Source: an uncultured Alphaproteobacteria bacterium
GTDB taxonomy: Bacteria; Pseudomonadota; Alphaproteobacteria; Rs-D84
Direction of reading: 5' to 3'
Assembly (NCBI GenBank): GCA_949156565.1
Contig: CASCZI010000004.1
Location: forward strand, 1 to 64,000
DNA: 64,000 nucleotides
Under the pieces are notes generated by a model. It was given only the letters and a program-made list of their open reading frames with translations. It was not told where the DNA came from and searched no databases. Positions 48,258-57,366 of the stretch are shown one piece after another. The translations under genes and the position numbers were made by a program. Within the stretch, counting starts at the first letter, position 1, and each line of letters begins with the position of its first letter.

Positions 48258-48818
48258 ATGATGAAAAAAGATATGATTATTTTAATGGGCGGCCAAGGTG
48301 TTGGCAAGGGAACGTTTTCCAAGATGCTGCGCGGGCGTCGTGAAATGGACTACATTGAAACGGGTGCGATGTTGCGTGCCCTGCCCCCGGAATCGGAAAT
48401 TGCGCGGATCATTGCGCGTGGTGAATTGGTTCCCGATGATATGTTATTGGATTTGGTGGAATCTAAAATAAACCCGGAACATGATATCTTGCTTGATGGC
48501 TTCCCCCGTACCTTGGATCAGGCAAAATGGTTGGTGGAAAAATATGCAGATAAATTTAATCTGCGCGTTTTATATTTGGATGTTCCCGAAGATGTTATGA
48601 TTCAACGGATTCAAAAACGTATTGGCGAAGGTGGCGGTCGTGCCGATGATGCCGATGCGGCGGCGGTGCGGCGGCGTTTGGATACATTTTGGCATGTGAC
48701 GATGCCGGCCATTGAATGGATGCGTCATGCGCCGGGTATTCGTTTTTCGGATGTGGATGTAACAGATCCATCGGTCGATCACAATTTTGTAAAGATTTTG
48801 GCCGCATTGGCCGAATAA
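48258..48818 (+). CDS. adk: Adenylate kinase family protein
   Basis: ILMGGQGVGKGTFSKMLRGR, YIETGAMLRA, LLDGFPRTLDQAKWL. Confidence 0.88.
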   Translation: MMKKDMIILMGGQGVGKGTFSKMLRGRREMDYIETGAMLRALPPESEIARIIARGELVPDDMLLDLVESKINPEHDILLDGFPRTLDQAKWLVEKYADKFNLRVLYLDVPEDVMIQRIQKRIGEGGGRADDADAAAVRRRLDTFWHVTMPAIEWMRHAPGIRFSDVDVTDPSVDHNFVKILAALAE

Positions 48819-48820
48819 AA

Positions 48821-48845
48821 AAATCCCCCATGCGGGGATTTTTAT
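48821..48845 (+). terminator. Rho-independent terminator
   Basis: aatcccccatgcggggatttttatt. Confidence 0.75.
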
Positions 48846-48902
48846 TGGGTTTAAATAATATATGATATGAAAAAGTAAAGGGATAAAACTGGGGCGGTTT
48901 TG

Positions 48903-49385
48903 TTATTTTTTTAATCCCAGTACTTTATTATATAAACGTAAAGTATCAGATACCATTCGCCGTGCGGTATATTTTTGTATGTACCGGGCATAAGCATTGA
49001 TTGCCGACCGCGTCCGCATGCGTTGGTTTGTAATCATTTCGATCATTTTATTGGCACAGTCATCGGGATTGATTTCAAAGCGTTCGTTCATGGGCACATA
49101 ATGTGCCGCGGGTCCAAACATTTCACGCAATCCCGGTACATCGACGGATATGATGGGTAAATTGTGTGCCATATATTCGATGGGTTTGCCACCCGGACCG
49201 CCGGTACAGTATTGACCCCGGGGGCATGGTGTGCATGCATTGTTTAAAACCGGTGTTGGGTTGTATGCCCCATCTTTGGTCATATAATATCCAGATGCAC
49301 ATGATGTGTATTTTCGGTATGTCGGGCATGTATATTCGGCCATCCATGGGCGTTGGTTACAATACCCAATAAAAAATGTATACAA
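48903..49385 (-). pseudogene. Chimeric ORF: Cys-rich surface module fused to the C-terminal part of a GT4-like glycosyltransferase
   Basis: AEYTCPTYRKYTSCASGYYMTKDGAYNPTPVLNNACTPC matches the N-terminus of the 50111..52681 protein; then GGKPIEYMAHNLPIISVDVPGLREMF is GT-B-like with no N-terminal Rossmann half. Confidence 0.65.
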
Positions 49386-49532
49386 CCCCCCGGGGGTGTT
49401 GCAACCTTTTGTGCATTTTCCATTTCTCCACAGGAATGATTAGATAAAAAAACACGTCTATCAATGCACCCCGAAAAACGCACCGATTAAAAAATTCGTT
49501 GAATTTAGGCATTTTAGTGTTAGAATATTTTC

Positions 49533-49871
49533 ATGGTCAGAACAACAGGACGTAGCGGACACCCATACCGGGGGTCTGAGGAAAGTCCGGACTGCATGGG
49601 ACAACATACCGGCCAATGACCGGGCGGGGCGACCCGACGATTAGAGCAACAGTGACGAAACGATTAAATTCGGGTGAAACGGGCAATCTCTATGTGCAGC
49701 AACTTCAAATAGGTTTCCGTTATACCAGTCCCAGGAAAGGAAACGGGTAGAAGGCTTGATGCCATATAGTAATATGTGGTACAGATTGATTACGTCCACT
49801 ACCCATATTTGGTGATGCAAATCACTGGGCATGGGCACGCACAGAATCCGGCTTATCGTTGTTCTGGTCAT
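49533..49871 (+). ncRNA. rnpB: RNase P RNA (class A)
   Basis: ctgaggaaagtccggactgc, gaccgggcggggcgacc, ggtgaaacgggca, gcacagaatccggcttat; P1 helix gtcagaacaac/gttgttctggtc. Confidence 0.93.
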
Positions 49872-49900
49872 AAAAAAACCGCATGATTGCGGTTTTTTTT
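49872..49900 (+). terminator. rnpB terminator
   Basis: aaaaaaaccgcatgattgcggtttttttt. Confidence 0.85.
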
Positions 49901-49937
49901 ACGGGATATATTTTATAAACGAAAAATATTTTTCCCC

Positions 49938-50097
49938 TTGCATAAAATATGGCAAACCGATAAAATTCCTGGGGTGGTGTGGTTTTTGACTATGCCTAAT
50001 CCAAAGGGTGGTTTAGATTAGGCATATTTTTTAATATTGATTTTCCCGGATTTCTGGGATTTTTTTATTTTCCAACTATGCCTAATCTAAACCACCC
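49938..50097 (+). promoter_or_regulatory. R1 module copy E: promoter, leader (MPNPKGGLD*), internal terminator hairpin, second start element (MPNLNHPYH*)
   Basis: -35 TTGCAT (49938-49943), 17-bp spacer, -10 TAAAAT (49961-49966); GGGTGGTTTAGATTAGGCATA in the leader is the perfect complement of TATGCCTAATCTAAACCACCC ending at 50097. Confidence 0.75.
50044..50067 (+). terminator. Candidate attenuator inside R1 copy E
   Basis: TCCCGG-ATTT-CTGGGA stem then TTTTTTT, located between promoter/leader and gene. Confidence 0.6.
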
Positions 50098-50194
50098 ATA
50101 TCATTAGGCAATGGGGACAATACTTGGGGGTGTGTTTTTAGGCTTGTGCAAAATTTGCATATGTCGTAAAGTACACATTGTGGAGAAAAAGAAA

Positions 50195-52681
50195 ATGCAT
50201 CATTTATCGCGATTTCTGTCGGTTGTTGCATGCGTATTTGCATATGTTTTAATTGGTGGTGATGTTTATGCCGCCGGGTATACATGTCCAACATATAAAA
50301 AATTTACGTCTTGTTCCGCCGGATATTATATGACCAAGGGGGGAACGTACAACGGGACACCGGTGGCGGGTAACGCATGTACGGCATGCGGTTCGGGTTA
50401 TACATGTGCCGGGGGGACCGCCAATCGCGTCGCGGCCACAAAATCGTGCAGTGGTGGTCAATACTGGAACGGCAGTGCCTGCGCCACCTGTACCGCCGGG
50501 TATCGGTGCCCGGGATTTTCCAATGTCGCGACCAGCAGTCTATCCAACGGATACGGCCGGTATCAATGCGGCGCCGGTACCTATGCCGCCGCGGGCGCAT
50601 CGTCATGTACGGCATGCACGGGCCGCACAAAATATAGCGGTACCGGCGCGTCGGCGTGCAGTACGGTGTCGTCGGGCTATTACACGACGGGATGCAACAG
50701 CAGTAATAATAATTGCACAGGCCAGTCGAAATGCGGCGGCAACGCATATTATTGTAGTGGCGGTGTCCGTAACAGTGTCTCAGCCGGATACTATTCCACC
50801 GGCGGGGACGCGAACACCCGCACGGGCCAATCGATCTGCACCGGCACGAATTACTGTACGGGCGGTGTATCAACGGCCTGCCCCAATGCGACCACGTACA
50901 AACGCACCACATTCCCGGCGAATTATTACAGCCCAACCCTGATGAGTGCATCGGTTCAAGGCGGAAACGGCAAAGGTGCAATTACATCATGTCAGGCCTT
51001 ATCCTGGTGGTCGGGGACGCGTGCAGAATTATATGAATACGCAAACTACAATTCATCAACCGGAAAATATGACAATACCACGGCATGGGCCTATTCTGCG
51101 GCCAAGGCGGGCTATTACCTGACCGATAAAAAGGGGTGCGGCAGTTACGCTTATTACGGGACGGCCAATCAGTGCCCGGCCGGATCGTATTGTCCCGGCA
51201 AGGCGCATGTCGATTGTAATTCTTCGAATCAAGGCACGGTGCATACCACGAATTTCGGCTTGAATTCCTGTCCGTCGGGATATCCGAATTCCGCGGCCGG
51301 GGCCACGGCCATTACGTCTTGTTATAGTAATAACAAATCCCGTGCCTGGACCGGGACCCAGACGGCGTGCGCCCTGCCCGCGGGATGCGAAACCAAGACG
51401 TGTAATTCTTGTTCTGTGTCGGCGTGTTCATATGTGGCGTATTCCAATTCGGCCGGGACGGGTGATGGCACCATTAAATCCGGATGTTCGTCCAATTCCG
51501 CCGCGTGTCAGCAATCGGTGGCGTCCGTCACAGCCAATGCCGGAAATTATATCAGTGGCCTAACATGTCCATCATGCCCCGCGGGGAAATATTGTACCGG
51601 TGGTACGGCATTGCCGGCAGATTGTGCGGGGGCAACGTATTCGGCCGGTGGTTTGGCGCAATGTTCATCCTGTCCAACGGGATATACGGCAAACACGGAT
51701 GCGGGTAAAACAGACGCCACCCAGTGCCAGTTACAAACCACGGTGGGTAAATACATCGCCACGCCCCAGGCCGAAAGCCAAACGGTATGTCCGGCCAATT
51801 ACTATTGCCCATCAGAATTGGTCAATTGGGATTCAACCAATGCACCGTATGCATGTCCGGACCCGGTAACACATAAACGCACCACATTCCCGGCGAATTA
51901 TTATGATCCAACAATTGTTAATACCAGTTTGGCAACGTGGACCGGTCTGGGGGATGCAGAATCATGTCGGGCCTATAATTCATATACCGGTGTACGGGGA
52001 ACATTGTATGATTATGTTTTGTATAATTCGGCAACCCAGCAATATGACCGGTTATACAGTGAAAATGCATTTGGCTGGTATGCGGTGAATCCGGGATATT
52101 ATTTAACGACCAAGGGTGGTTGTGGTTCCCAGGCGTTTTATAAACAGGCCTTGGAATGTCCAGCCGATGGGTATTGTCCTGGCAAGGACAAGGTGGATTG
52201 CAATGAATCCAATGCGGCCACCGTGCATACGGAAACGTTCGGGCTGGAAATGTGTCCGACCGATTATTTGGCCAATACATCTTTGGGTAAAACATCCATT
52301 AATCAGTGTCAGATTGAATGTCCCGGTGGCACATATCTGGCGGTCGCCAATGGCGCGGTGTGCAGTAATGTTGGCGTGGGTTATTGGGCCGCGCAATCGC
52401 GTGTGGGATATGGTGATACGGGGATACGGAATATGTGTCCTGCGGGATTGACCACCATTGGTTATGGGCGCGGTGCGGACCAGGCAGACGATTGTGGGCG
52501 CATTTTGAACGTGGGTGATAACAAGATATACCTACGCAGTGGGCGTTTAACAACGCCATCGCTGATGGTGGGGATTGGGGACGACCTGTTTTATGGGAAC
52601 ATGGGTGTGGATGCACCAGGCACGTTAAAGATAACCACCGATGGCGTCACCTATTCCGTTTATGATGACAGTATGATGTAA
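50195..52681 (+). CDS. Large secreted Cys-rich repeat protein with shared C-terminal module
   Basis: SD ggag before MHHLSRFLSVVACVFAYVLIGGDVYA; tens of Cys; C-term RLTTPSLMVGIGDDLFYGNMGVDAPGTLKITTDGVTYSVYDDSMM. Confidence 0.82.
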   Translation: MHHLSRFLSVVACVFAYVLIGGDVYAAGYTCPTYKKFTSCSAGYYMTKGGTYNGTPVAGNACTACGSGYTCAGGTANRVAATKSCSGGQYWNGSACATCTAGYRCPGFSNVATSSLSNGYGRYQCGAGTYAAAGASSCTACTGRTKYSGTGASACSTVSSGYYTTGCNSSNNNCTGQSKCGGNAYYCSGGVRNSVSAGYYSTGGDANTRTGQSICTGTNYCTGGVSTACPNATTYKRTTFPANYYSPTLMSASVQGGNGKGAITSCQALSWWSGTRAELYEYANYNSSTGKYDNTTAWAYSAAKAGYYLTDKKGCGSYAYYGTANQCPAGSYCPGKAHVDCNSSNQGTVHTTNFGLNSCPSGYPNSAAGATAITSCYSNNKSRAWTGTQTACALPAGCETKTCNSCSVSACSYVAYSNSAGTGDGTIKSGCSSNSAACQQSVASVTANAGNYISGLTCPSCPAGKYCTGGTALPADCAGATYSAGGLAQCSSCPTGYTANTDAGKTDATQCQLQTTVGKYIATPQAESQTVCPANYYCPSELVNWDSTNAPYACPDPVTHKRTTFPANYYDPTIVNTSLATWTGLGDAESCRAYNSYTGVRGTLYDYVLYNSATQQYDRLYSENAFGWYAVNPGYYLTTKGGCGSQAFYKQALECPADGYCPGKDKVDCNESNAATVHTETFGLEMCPTDYLANTSLGKTSINQCQIECPGGTYLAVANGAVCSNVGVGYWAAQSRVGYGDTGIRNMCPAGLTTIGYGRGADQADDCGRILNVGDNKIYLRSGRLTTPSLMVGIGDDLFYGNMGVDAPGTLKITTDGVTYSVYDDSMM

Positions 52682-52708
52682 AAAATCCACCCAAATGGGT
52701 GGATTTAA
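52681..52708 (+). terminator. Rho-independent terminator
   Basis: aaaaaatccacccaaatgggtggattt. Confidence 0.75.
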
Positions 52709-52783
52709 AAATTTATCTGTGTGGCCCAAAGAAAATTAAATGTCTGGATCACATCACCTGGGCCCAGATTGTGTACGAGATCT

Positions 52784-52996
52784 TTATCGTTCCCCCATTT
52801 TTCGGGCCGCGCCCAATGCACCATGCAAGGATTGCGTGGCAATTTGTCGAATCTTGGCGGCAAATGTACGCATGTTCATGGCGTCGGCCACCCGATCGGC
52901 AAACAATTGGGCGATATGGTCAATTTGTGTTGGGGCGATGACATACACATCACTTGTGATATCTGATGTTTTTAAGTTATGAATAGATTCCCGCAT
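52784..52996 (-). CDS. Small hypothetical protein
   Basis: 70-aa ORF with good SD (agaggg) upstream of ATG. Confidence 0.5.
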   Translation of the reverse strand: MRESIHNLKTSDITSDVYVIAPTQIDHIAQLFADRVADAMNMRTFAAKIRQIATQSLHGALGAARKMGER

Positions 52997-53121
52997 AATT
53001 TTCCCTCTTTAATCCCTTGGTGGTCTTGTATGTATTGATGATTGTATTATATCATAAAGAAGCTTGACCGCAAGGGGCAAAGTTGCTATACATTTTTGTA
53101 TAAAAATCTAAGGAAAGAAAG

Positions 53122-55746
53122 ATGTTGACAGGTATCATTGGAAAAATTATGGGTTCTGCGAATGATCGTTTGGTGAAATCGTATGACAAGACGGTGTCGT
53201 TGATTAATGATCTGGAACCAAAATATCACGCCATGACGGACGACGAATTGCGCGCCCAAACTGTGGAATTACGTAATCGCATTGCGGCGGGCGAAAAAGA
53301 AAAGAATATTTTGCCCGATGCATTCGCCCTTGTGCGAGAGGCGTCTATTCGTGCCACCGGTATGCGTCATTTTGATGTGCAAATGATTGGGGGAATGGTT
53401 CTGAATAACGGTCAGATTGCGGAAATGAAAACCGGCGAAGGAAAAACACTGGTGGCAACTTTGACCCTGTTTCTAAAGGCATTACATGGTCGTGGGGCGC
53501 ATTTGATTACGGTAAACGATTATTTGGCATCGCGTGATGCGGCGGATATGGGACGTGTTTATCGATTCTTGGGATTGACGATCGGTGTGATTCAACATGA
53601 TATGTCCGATGATGATCGGCGGGCGGCATATAATTGTGATATTACATATGTTACAAATTCTGAATTGGGGTTTGATTATTTGCGCGACAATATGAAATTT
53701 TCCAAGGATCAGCAGGTGTTACGTCCCCTGTTCTTTGCGATTGTTGACGAAGTAGATAGTATTTTAATTGACGAGGCACGCACCCCGTTAATCATATCGG
53801 GGCCCGCCGAAGATACCAGTGAATTATACGCCCATATCGATGCGGTGGTGGCACAATTGAAACCTGATGATTATAAAAAAGATGAAAAAGATCGTCATGT
53901 CACATTAACCGAGGCCGGCGTAGATACGGCAACCCGTCTGTTGCGTGATGCGGGGTTATTGGTGGGTGATAATTTATACGCATCGGAAAATGCCGCCCTG
54001 GTGATGCATATTCAGCAATCATTACTGGCCCATCATTTATATCAGAAAAACGTTAACTATGTTGTGCGTAATGGGGAAATTCTGATTGTTGATGAATTTA
54101 CCGGGCGTGTTATGACGGGCCGCCGTTTTGGCAAAGGTTTGCACCAAGCGATCGAGGCCAAAGAACATGTGACCGTACAGCCGGAAAATCAAACCGTGTC
54201 CAGTATTTCGTATCAAAACCTGTTTCGATTGTATCCGACATTATCAGGAATGACCGGTACCGCCATGACCGAGGCCGCCGAATTCGAAGAAATATATAAA
54301 TTGCGTGTGGTGGCCATTCCGACCAATCGGCCGGTGGCACGTATTGATCACCACGATGAAATTTATCGCAACAAGGATGAAAAATATGATGCGATTATTA
54401 ATCAAATTGGTGATTGTGTTAAACGTAAACAACCCGTTTTGGTGGGGACGGTATCCATTGAAAAATCCGAAGAACTGGCCGCGGCCGTGCGCCAAAAATT
54501 GGGGATTGAACCGGCAGTGTTAAATGCCAAGCATCATGAATCAGAGGCACGTATTGTCGCCCAGGCTGGTGCCCCCGGTGCCGTCACCATCGCGACAAAT
54601 ATGGCGGGCCGTGGTACGGACATTAAATTGGGTGGTAATGCAGAGGCGTTAATTGCCGAACTGGACCCGGATGCCCCAGATTTTGCCGACAAAAAGAAAG
54701 AAATCTATGCCCGCATCGAATCCCAAAAGAAACAGGTTTTGGATGCTGGTGGATTATATGTTATTGGAACCGAACGGCATGAATCACGTCGTATCGATAA
54801 CCAATTGCGTGGTCGTTCAGGACGCCAAGGTGATCCCGGTGATTCTAAATTCTTTTTGGCATTGGATGATGATTTAATGCGTATCTTTGGGGCGGCCCGA
54901 TTGAATGGGATGTTGACGACCTTGGGGCTAAAAACCGGCGAAGCCATTACCCATCCTTGGATTACCAAGGCCCTGGAAAAAGCGCAAAAGCGGGTCGAGG
55001 CACGTTATTTTGAATCACGTAAAGAATTGTTGAAATACGATGATGTGATGAACGAACAACGTGGCGTAGTGTATAAACAGCGTGACGATCTGATGACGTC
55101 AACAGATTTGGTGCCGTTGGTGCGGGAACTGATTGGGGATGCGGTTGAAATGGTTTGTGAAAACAATATACCCGAAAAATCCCATCCATCAGATTGGAAT
55201 ACCGCCGGGATTCACGATGCGATGTTGCGTATGTTTGCCATGGACATCACCGATATTGAAAAATGGAAAACAGACGAAACCATTAATGAACGTCGGGCAT
55301 ATGAATCTTTGGCGGCACTGGGTAATCGGCGTTTTGATCAACAGGCGGCAAAATATGGCCCGGAAATGATGCAAATGGCCATGCGTCAAATGATGTTGGG
55401 GGCATTGGATGCGGTATGGAAACGCCATTTGCAACAGATGGATTATCTGCAGACGGGAATTGGTCTGCGTGGATATGCCCAGAAAAACCCGCTTTATGAA
55501 TACAAGCGCGAGGCCCTGGATCTGTTCCGCAACACGATCAATAATTTTAAGATCATGTCGGTTTCGTACATTTGTCGCATGGAATTAACACGTGAAGATG
55601 TTGCCGCCACCGAACAACAGCGGGCCGAACACGATGCGGCGTTGAATCAAACAACACCCGCCGCCGCCGCCGAAGCGCGTCGTAATGCCCCATGTCCATG
55701 TGGGTCAGGGTTAAAGTACAAGCATTGTTGTGGCAAGTTGAATTAA
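53122..55746 (+). CDS. secA: Preprotein translocase subunit SecA
   Basis: EMKTGEGKTLVATL, VNDYLASRDA, TNMAGRGTDIKLGG, C-terminal zinc motif CPCGSGLKYKHCCG. Confidence 0.97.
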   Translation: MLTGIIGKIMGSANDRLVKSYDKTVSLINDLEPKYHAMTDDELRAQTVELRNRIAAGEKEKNILPDAFALVREASIRATGMRHFDVQMIGGMVLNNGQIAEMKTGEGKTLVATLTLFLKALHGRGAHLITVNDYLASRDAADMGRVYRFLGLTIGVIQHDMSDDDRRAAYNCDITYVTNSELGFDYLRDNMKFSKDQQVLRPLFFAIVDEVDSILIDEARTPLIISGPAEDTSELYAHIDAVVAQLKPDDYKKDEKDRHVTLTEAGVDTATRLLRDAGLLVGDNLYASENAALVMHIQQSLLAHHLYQKNVNYVVRNGEILIVDEFTGRVMTGRRFGKGLHQAIEAKEHVTVQPENQTVSSISYQNLFRLYPTLSGMTGTAMTEAAEFEEIYKLRVVAIPTNRPVARIDHHDEIYRNKDEKYDAIINQIGDCVKRKQPVLVGTVSIEKSEELAAAVRQKLGIEPAVLNAKHHESEARIVAQAGAPGAVTIATNMAGRGTDIKLGGNAEALIAELDPDAPDFADKKKEIYARIESQKKQVLDAGGLYVIGTERHESRRIDNQLRGRSGRQGDPGDSKFFLALDDDLMRIFGAARLNGMLTTLGLKTGEAITHPWITKALEKAQKRVEARYFESRKELLKYDDVMNEQRGVVYKQRDDLMTSTDLVPLVRELIGDAVEMVCENNIPEKSHPSDWNTAGIHDAMLRMFAMDITDIEKWKTDETINERRAYESLAALGNRRFDQQAAKYGPEMMQMAMRQMMLGALDAVWKRHLQQMDYLQTGIGLRGYAQKNPLYEYKREALDLFRNTINNFKIMSVSYICRMELTREDVAATEQQRAEHDAALNQTTPAAAAEARRNAPCPCGSGLKYKHCCGKLN

Positions 55747-55747
55747 A

Positions 55748-55772
55748 AAGTCCCGGGGAACCGGGATTTTTT
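55748..55772 (+). terminator. secA terminator
   Basis: aagtcccggggaaccgggatttttt. Confidence 0.8.
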
Positions 55773-55970
55773 CAGTTTTCAGAATTCATCCGTCTTTGTT
55801 TCGTCGGGATCAGAGTGCAGAGTTCAGGTAAAGACCACCCCCCCCTTCGGGGTACTCCTCTGGGGGGGGAGAACTTGCACCGTGCAACGCTGTAGCAAAG
55901 TTCCCCCGCCAGAATCCGCCCACGGAAATTTAACAATTTCCGCGGGGGCCGGATTCGGGGTGTCCCGCCC
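55773..55970. repeat. R2 dispersed repeat, copy 7
   Basis: cagagtgcagagttcaggtaaa, ccttcggggtactcc, gagaacttgcaccgtgcaacgctgtagcaaagttcccccgcc, cccacggaaatttaacaatttccgcggg. Confidence 0.8.
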
Positions 55971-56014
55971 ACATTGGGAATTATATCTTGATATCTTTCT
56001 AAAAAACGTTATAT

Positions 56015-56758
56015 TTGTTAATGATTTATTTTAACAAGGGTTTAAGTATGAGTAAGATCCCGTTTTATTTGGGAAATTTGGTCGCCTGTTTCGTTCCTGG
56101 TTCAAAAAACCGGGCGCATTGTCGTGCGTCGATAAATCTGTTTCTCTATTATCCGAAAATCGCCGGATTTATAAAAAAAACCTTTGGTGAACAAGTGCAC
56201 AGTGTCAAGTTTATTCGCCAACGGACGTTAAACCGTGTGGTCTGTTTGGTAAATGATAAATATTATGTGAAAATTTTTCGTGATGTGACGAATGCGCGAT
56301 TGCGTGATTTTGAATTTATTGCCAATTATATTCGACCCTTTGTTGGCGTGACAATTCCGCGGGTGGTCGTGGATGCCCACGCGCCAATGTATGTGTGTGA
56401 AAAAATTGCGGGGCGACCCATTGAAGATTTTGATCATGATACGGTCATTCAGAATGAAAAAAAGATCCAGGCCCAGGTTTTTAAAATAATCGATGAATTG
56501 CAATCGATTGATGTGGATGCCATACCCGATAATGCCCGTTTTAACGACAGTTTGCAAACCCGAACTGTTGAAGCACCGACGGATACCCCGCGGCGTGTCT
56601 TGGCACATTTTGATTTAAACGAAACGAATTTGTTTTTTGACGATGATTTAAATGTCTGTGCGGTGATTGATTGGGATACGTTGTCAATTGCCAATAATCC
56701 AGATACCGATCGCCGGATTTTTATGAAATATTGGAATCGGTATAAAAATCAGAAATAA
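56015..56758 (+). CDS. APH/choline-kinase-like phosphotransferase
   Basis: Kinase motifs LAHFDLNETNLFFDDDLNVCAVIDWDTLS (HxDxxxxN, DWD). Confidence 0.75.
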   Translation: MLMIYFNKGLSMSKIPFYLGNLVACFVPGSKNRAHCRASINLFLYYPKIAGFIKKTFGEQVHSVKFIRQRTLNRVVCLVNDKYYVKIFRDVTNARLRDFEFIANYIRPFVGVTIPRVVVDAHAPMYVCEKIAGRPIEDFDHDTVIQNEKKIQAQVFKIIDELQSIDVDAIPDNARFNDSLQTRTVEAPTDTPRRVLAHFDLNETNLFFDDDLNVCAVIDWDTLSIANNPDTDRRIFMKYWNRYKNQK

Positions 56759-56759
56759 G

Positions 56760-56905
56760 TAAAGCACCCCCCCCGTCGGTATCACCCACACCTCCACCGG
56801 AGGGGAACTTTTCTACAGCGTTGCACGGTGCAAGCTCCCCCCCCCTCGAGGGAGTACCCCGCAGGGGGGGGATGGTTTTTTATCTGCACTCTGAACACTG
56901 TAAAA
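56760..56905. repeat. R2 dispersed repeat, copy 8 (inverted relative to copy 7)
   Basis: Reverse complement contains cttgcaccgtgcaacgctgtagaaaagttcccctcc and cagtgttcagagtgcagata. Confidence 0.8.
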
Positions 56906-56932
56906 AAAATCCCGCCGATGGCGGGGGGATTT

Positions 56933-57364
56933 TTATTTCTGGTGAACGATGCGGTGGTCGATTAATTTTTGGGATGTCGCGTTGTGGGTAATGCGCCCGT
57001 TATTGACGATAACATGATCCCCATTTTCAAACGGTAATGTTACCCCCATGTCGCATTGATCATCGGCATCAATTAATAATTCATAGGGAATCGTCGCAAT
57101 GTCACCATGACGGTTTATTAATGTTATGTTCATATACAGCCGTTTCATATTGGGGTGCACGGCAATAACACGCATCGTGTCTGTATCCATATGGCGGGAT
57201 AAAGGGGTGTTTTGGATTTTGACGGACGGTGCGTTCGTCTTTTTCCCCTTTGTCGTCACATAAAGCCAGAGTTGTGCCGCCGTCCAAGATGCCCCGAACA
57301 AGAACCCACACACCATGGTCGCCTTTAAAAAACGTTTAAGTGTTTCTTTCATACGGAATTCCAT
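56933..57364 (-). CDS. Membrane-anchored hypothetical protein
   Basis: TM FLKATMVCGFLFGASWTAAQLWLYV; terminator at the 3' end. Confidence 0.6.
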   Translation of the reverse strand: MEFRMKETLKRFLKATMVCGFLFGASWTAAQLWLYVTTKGKKTNAPSVKIQNTPLSRHMDTDTMRVIAVHPNMKRLYMNITLINRHGDIATIPYELLIDADDQCDMGVTLPFENGDHVIVNNGRITHNATSQKLIDHRIVHQK

Positions 57365-57366
57365 TA

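Noticed and set aside
47285-50097. R1 palindromes as integron attC sites
   Set aside because: No RYYYAAC/GTTRRRY-type ends and no integrase; each unit has its own promoter, unlike integron cassettes.
50304-50981. 225-aa ORF antisense to the Cys-rich gene
   Set aside because: Arg/Cys-rich shadow of the repeat-rich sense frame.
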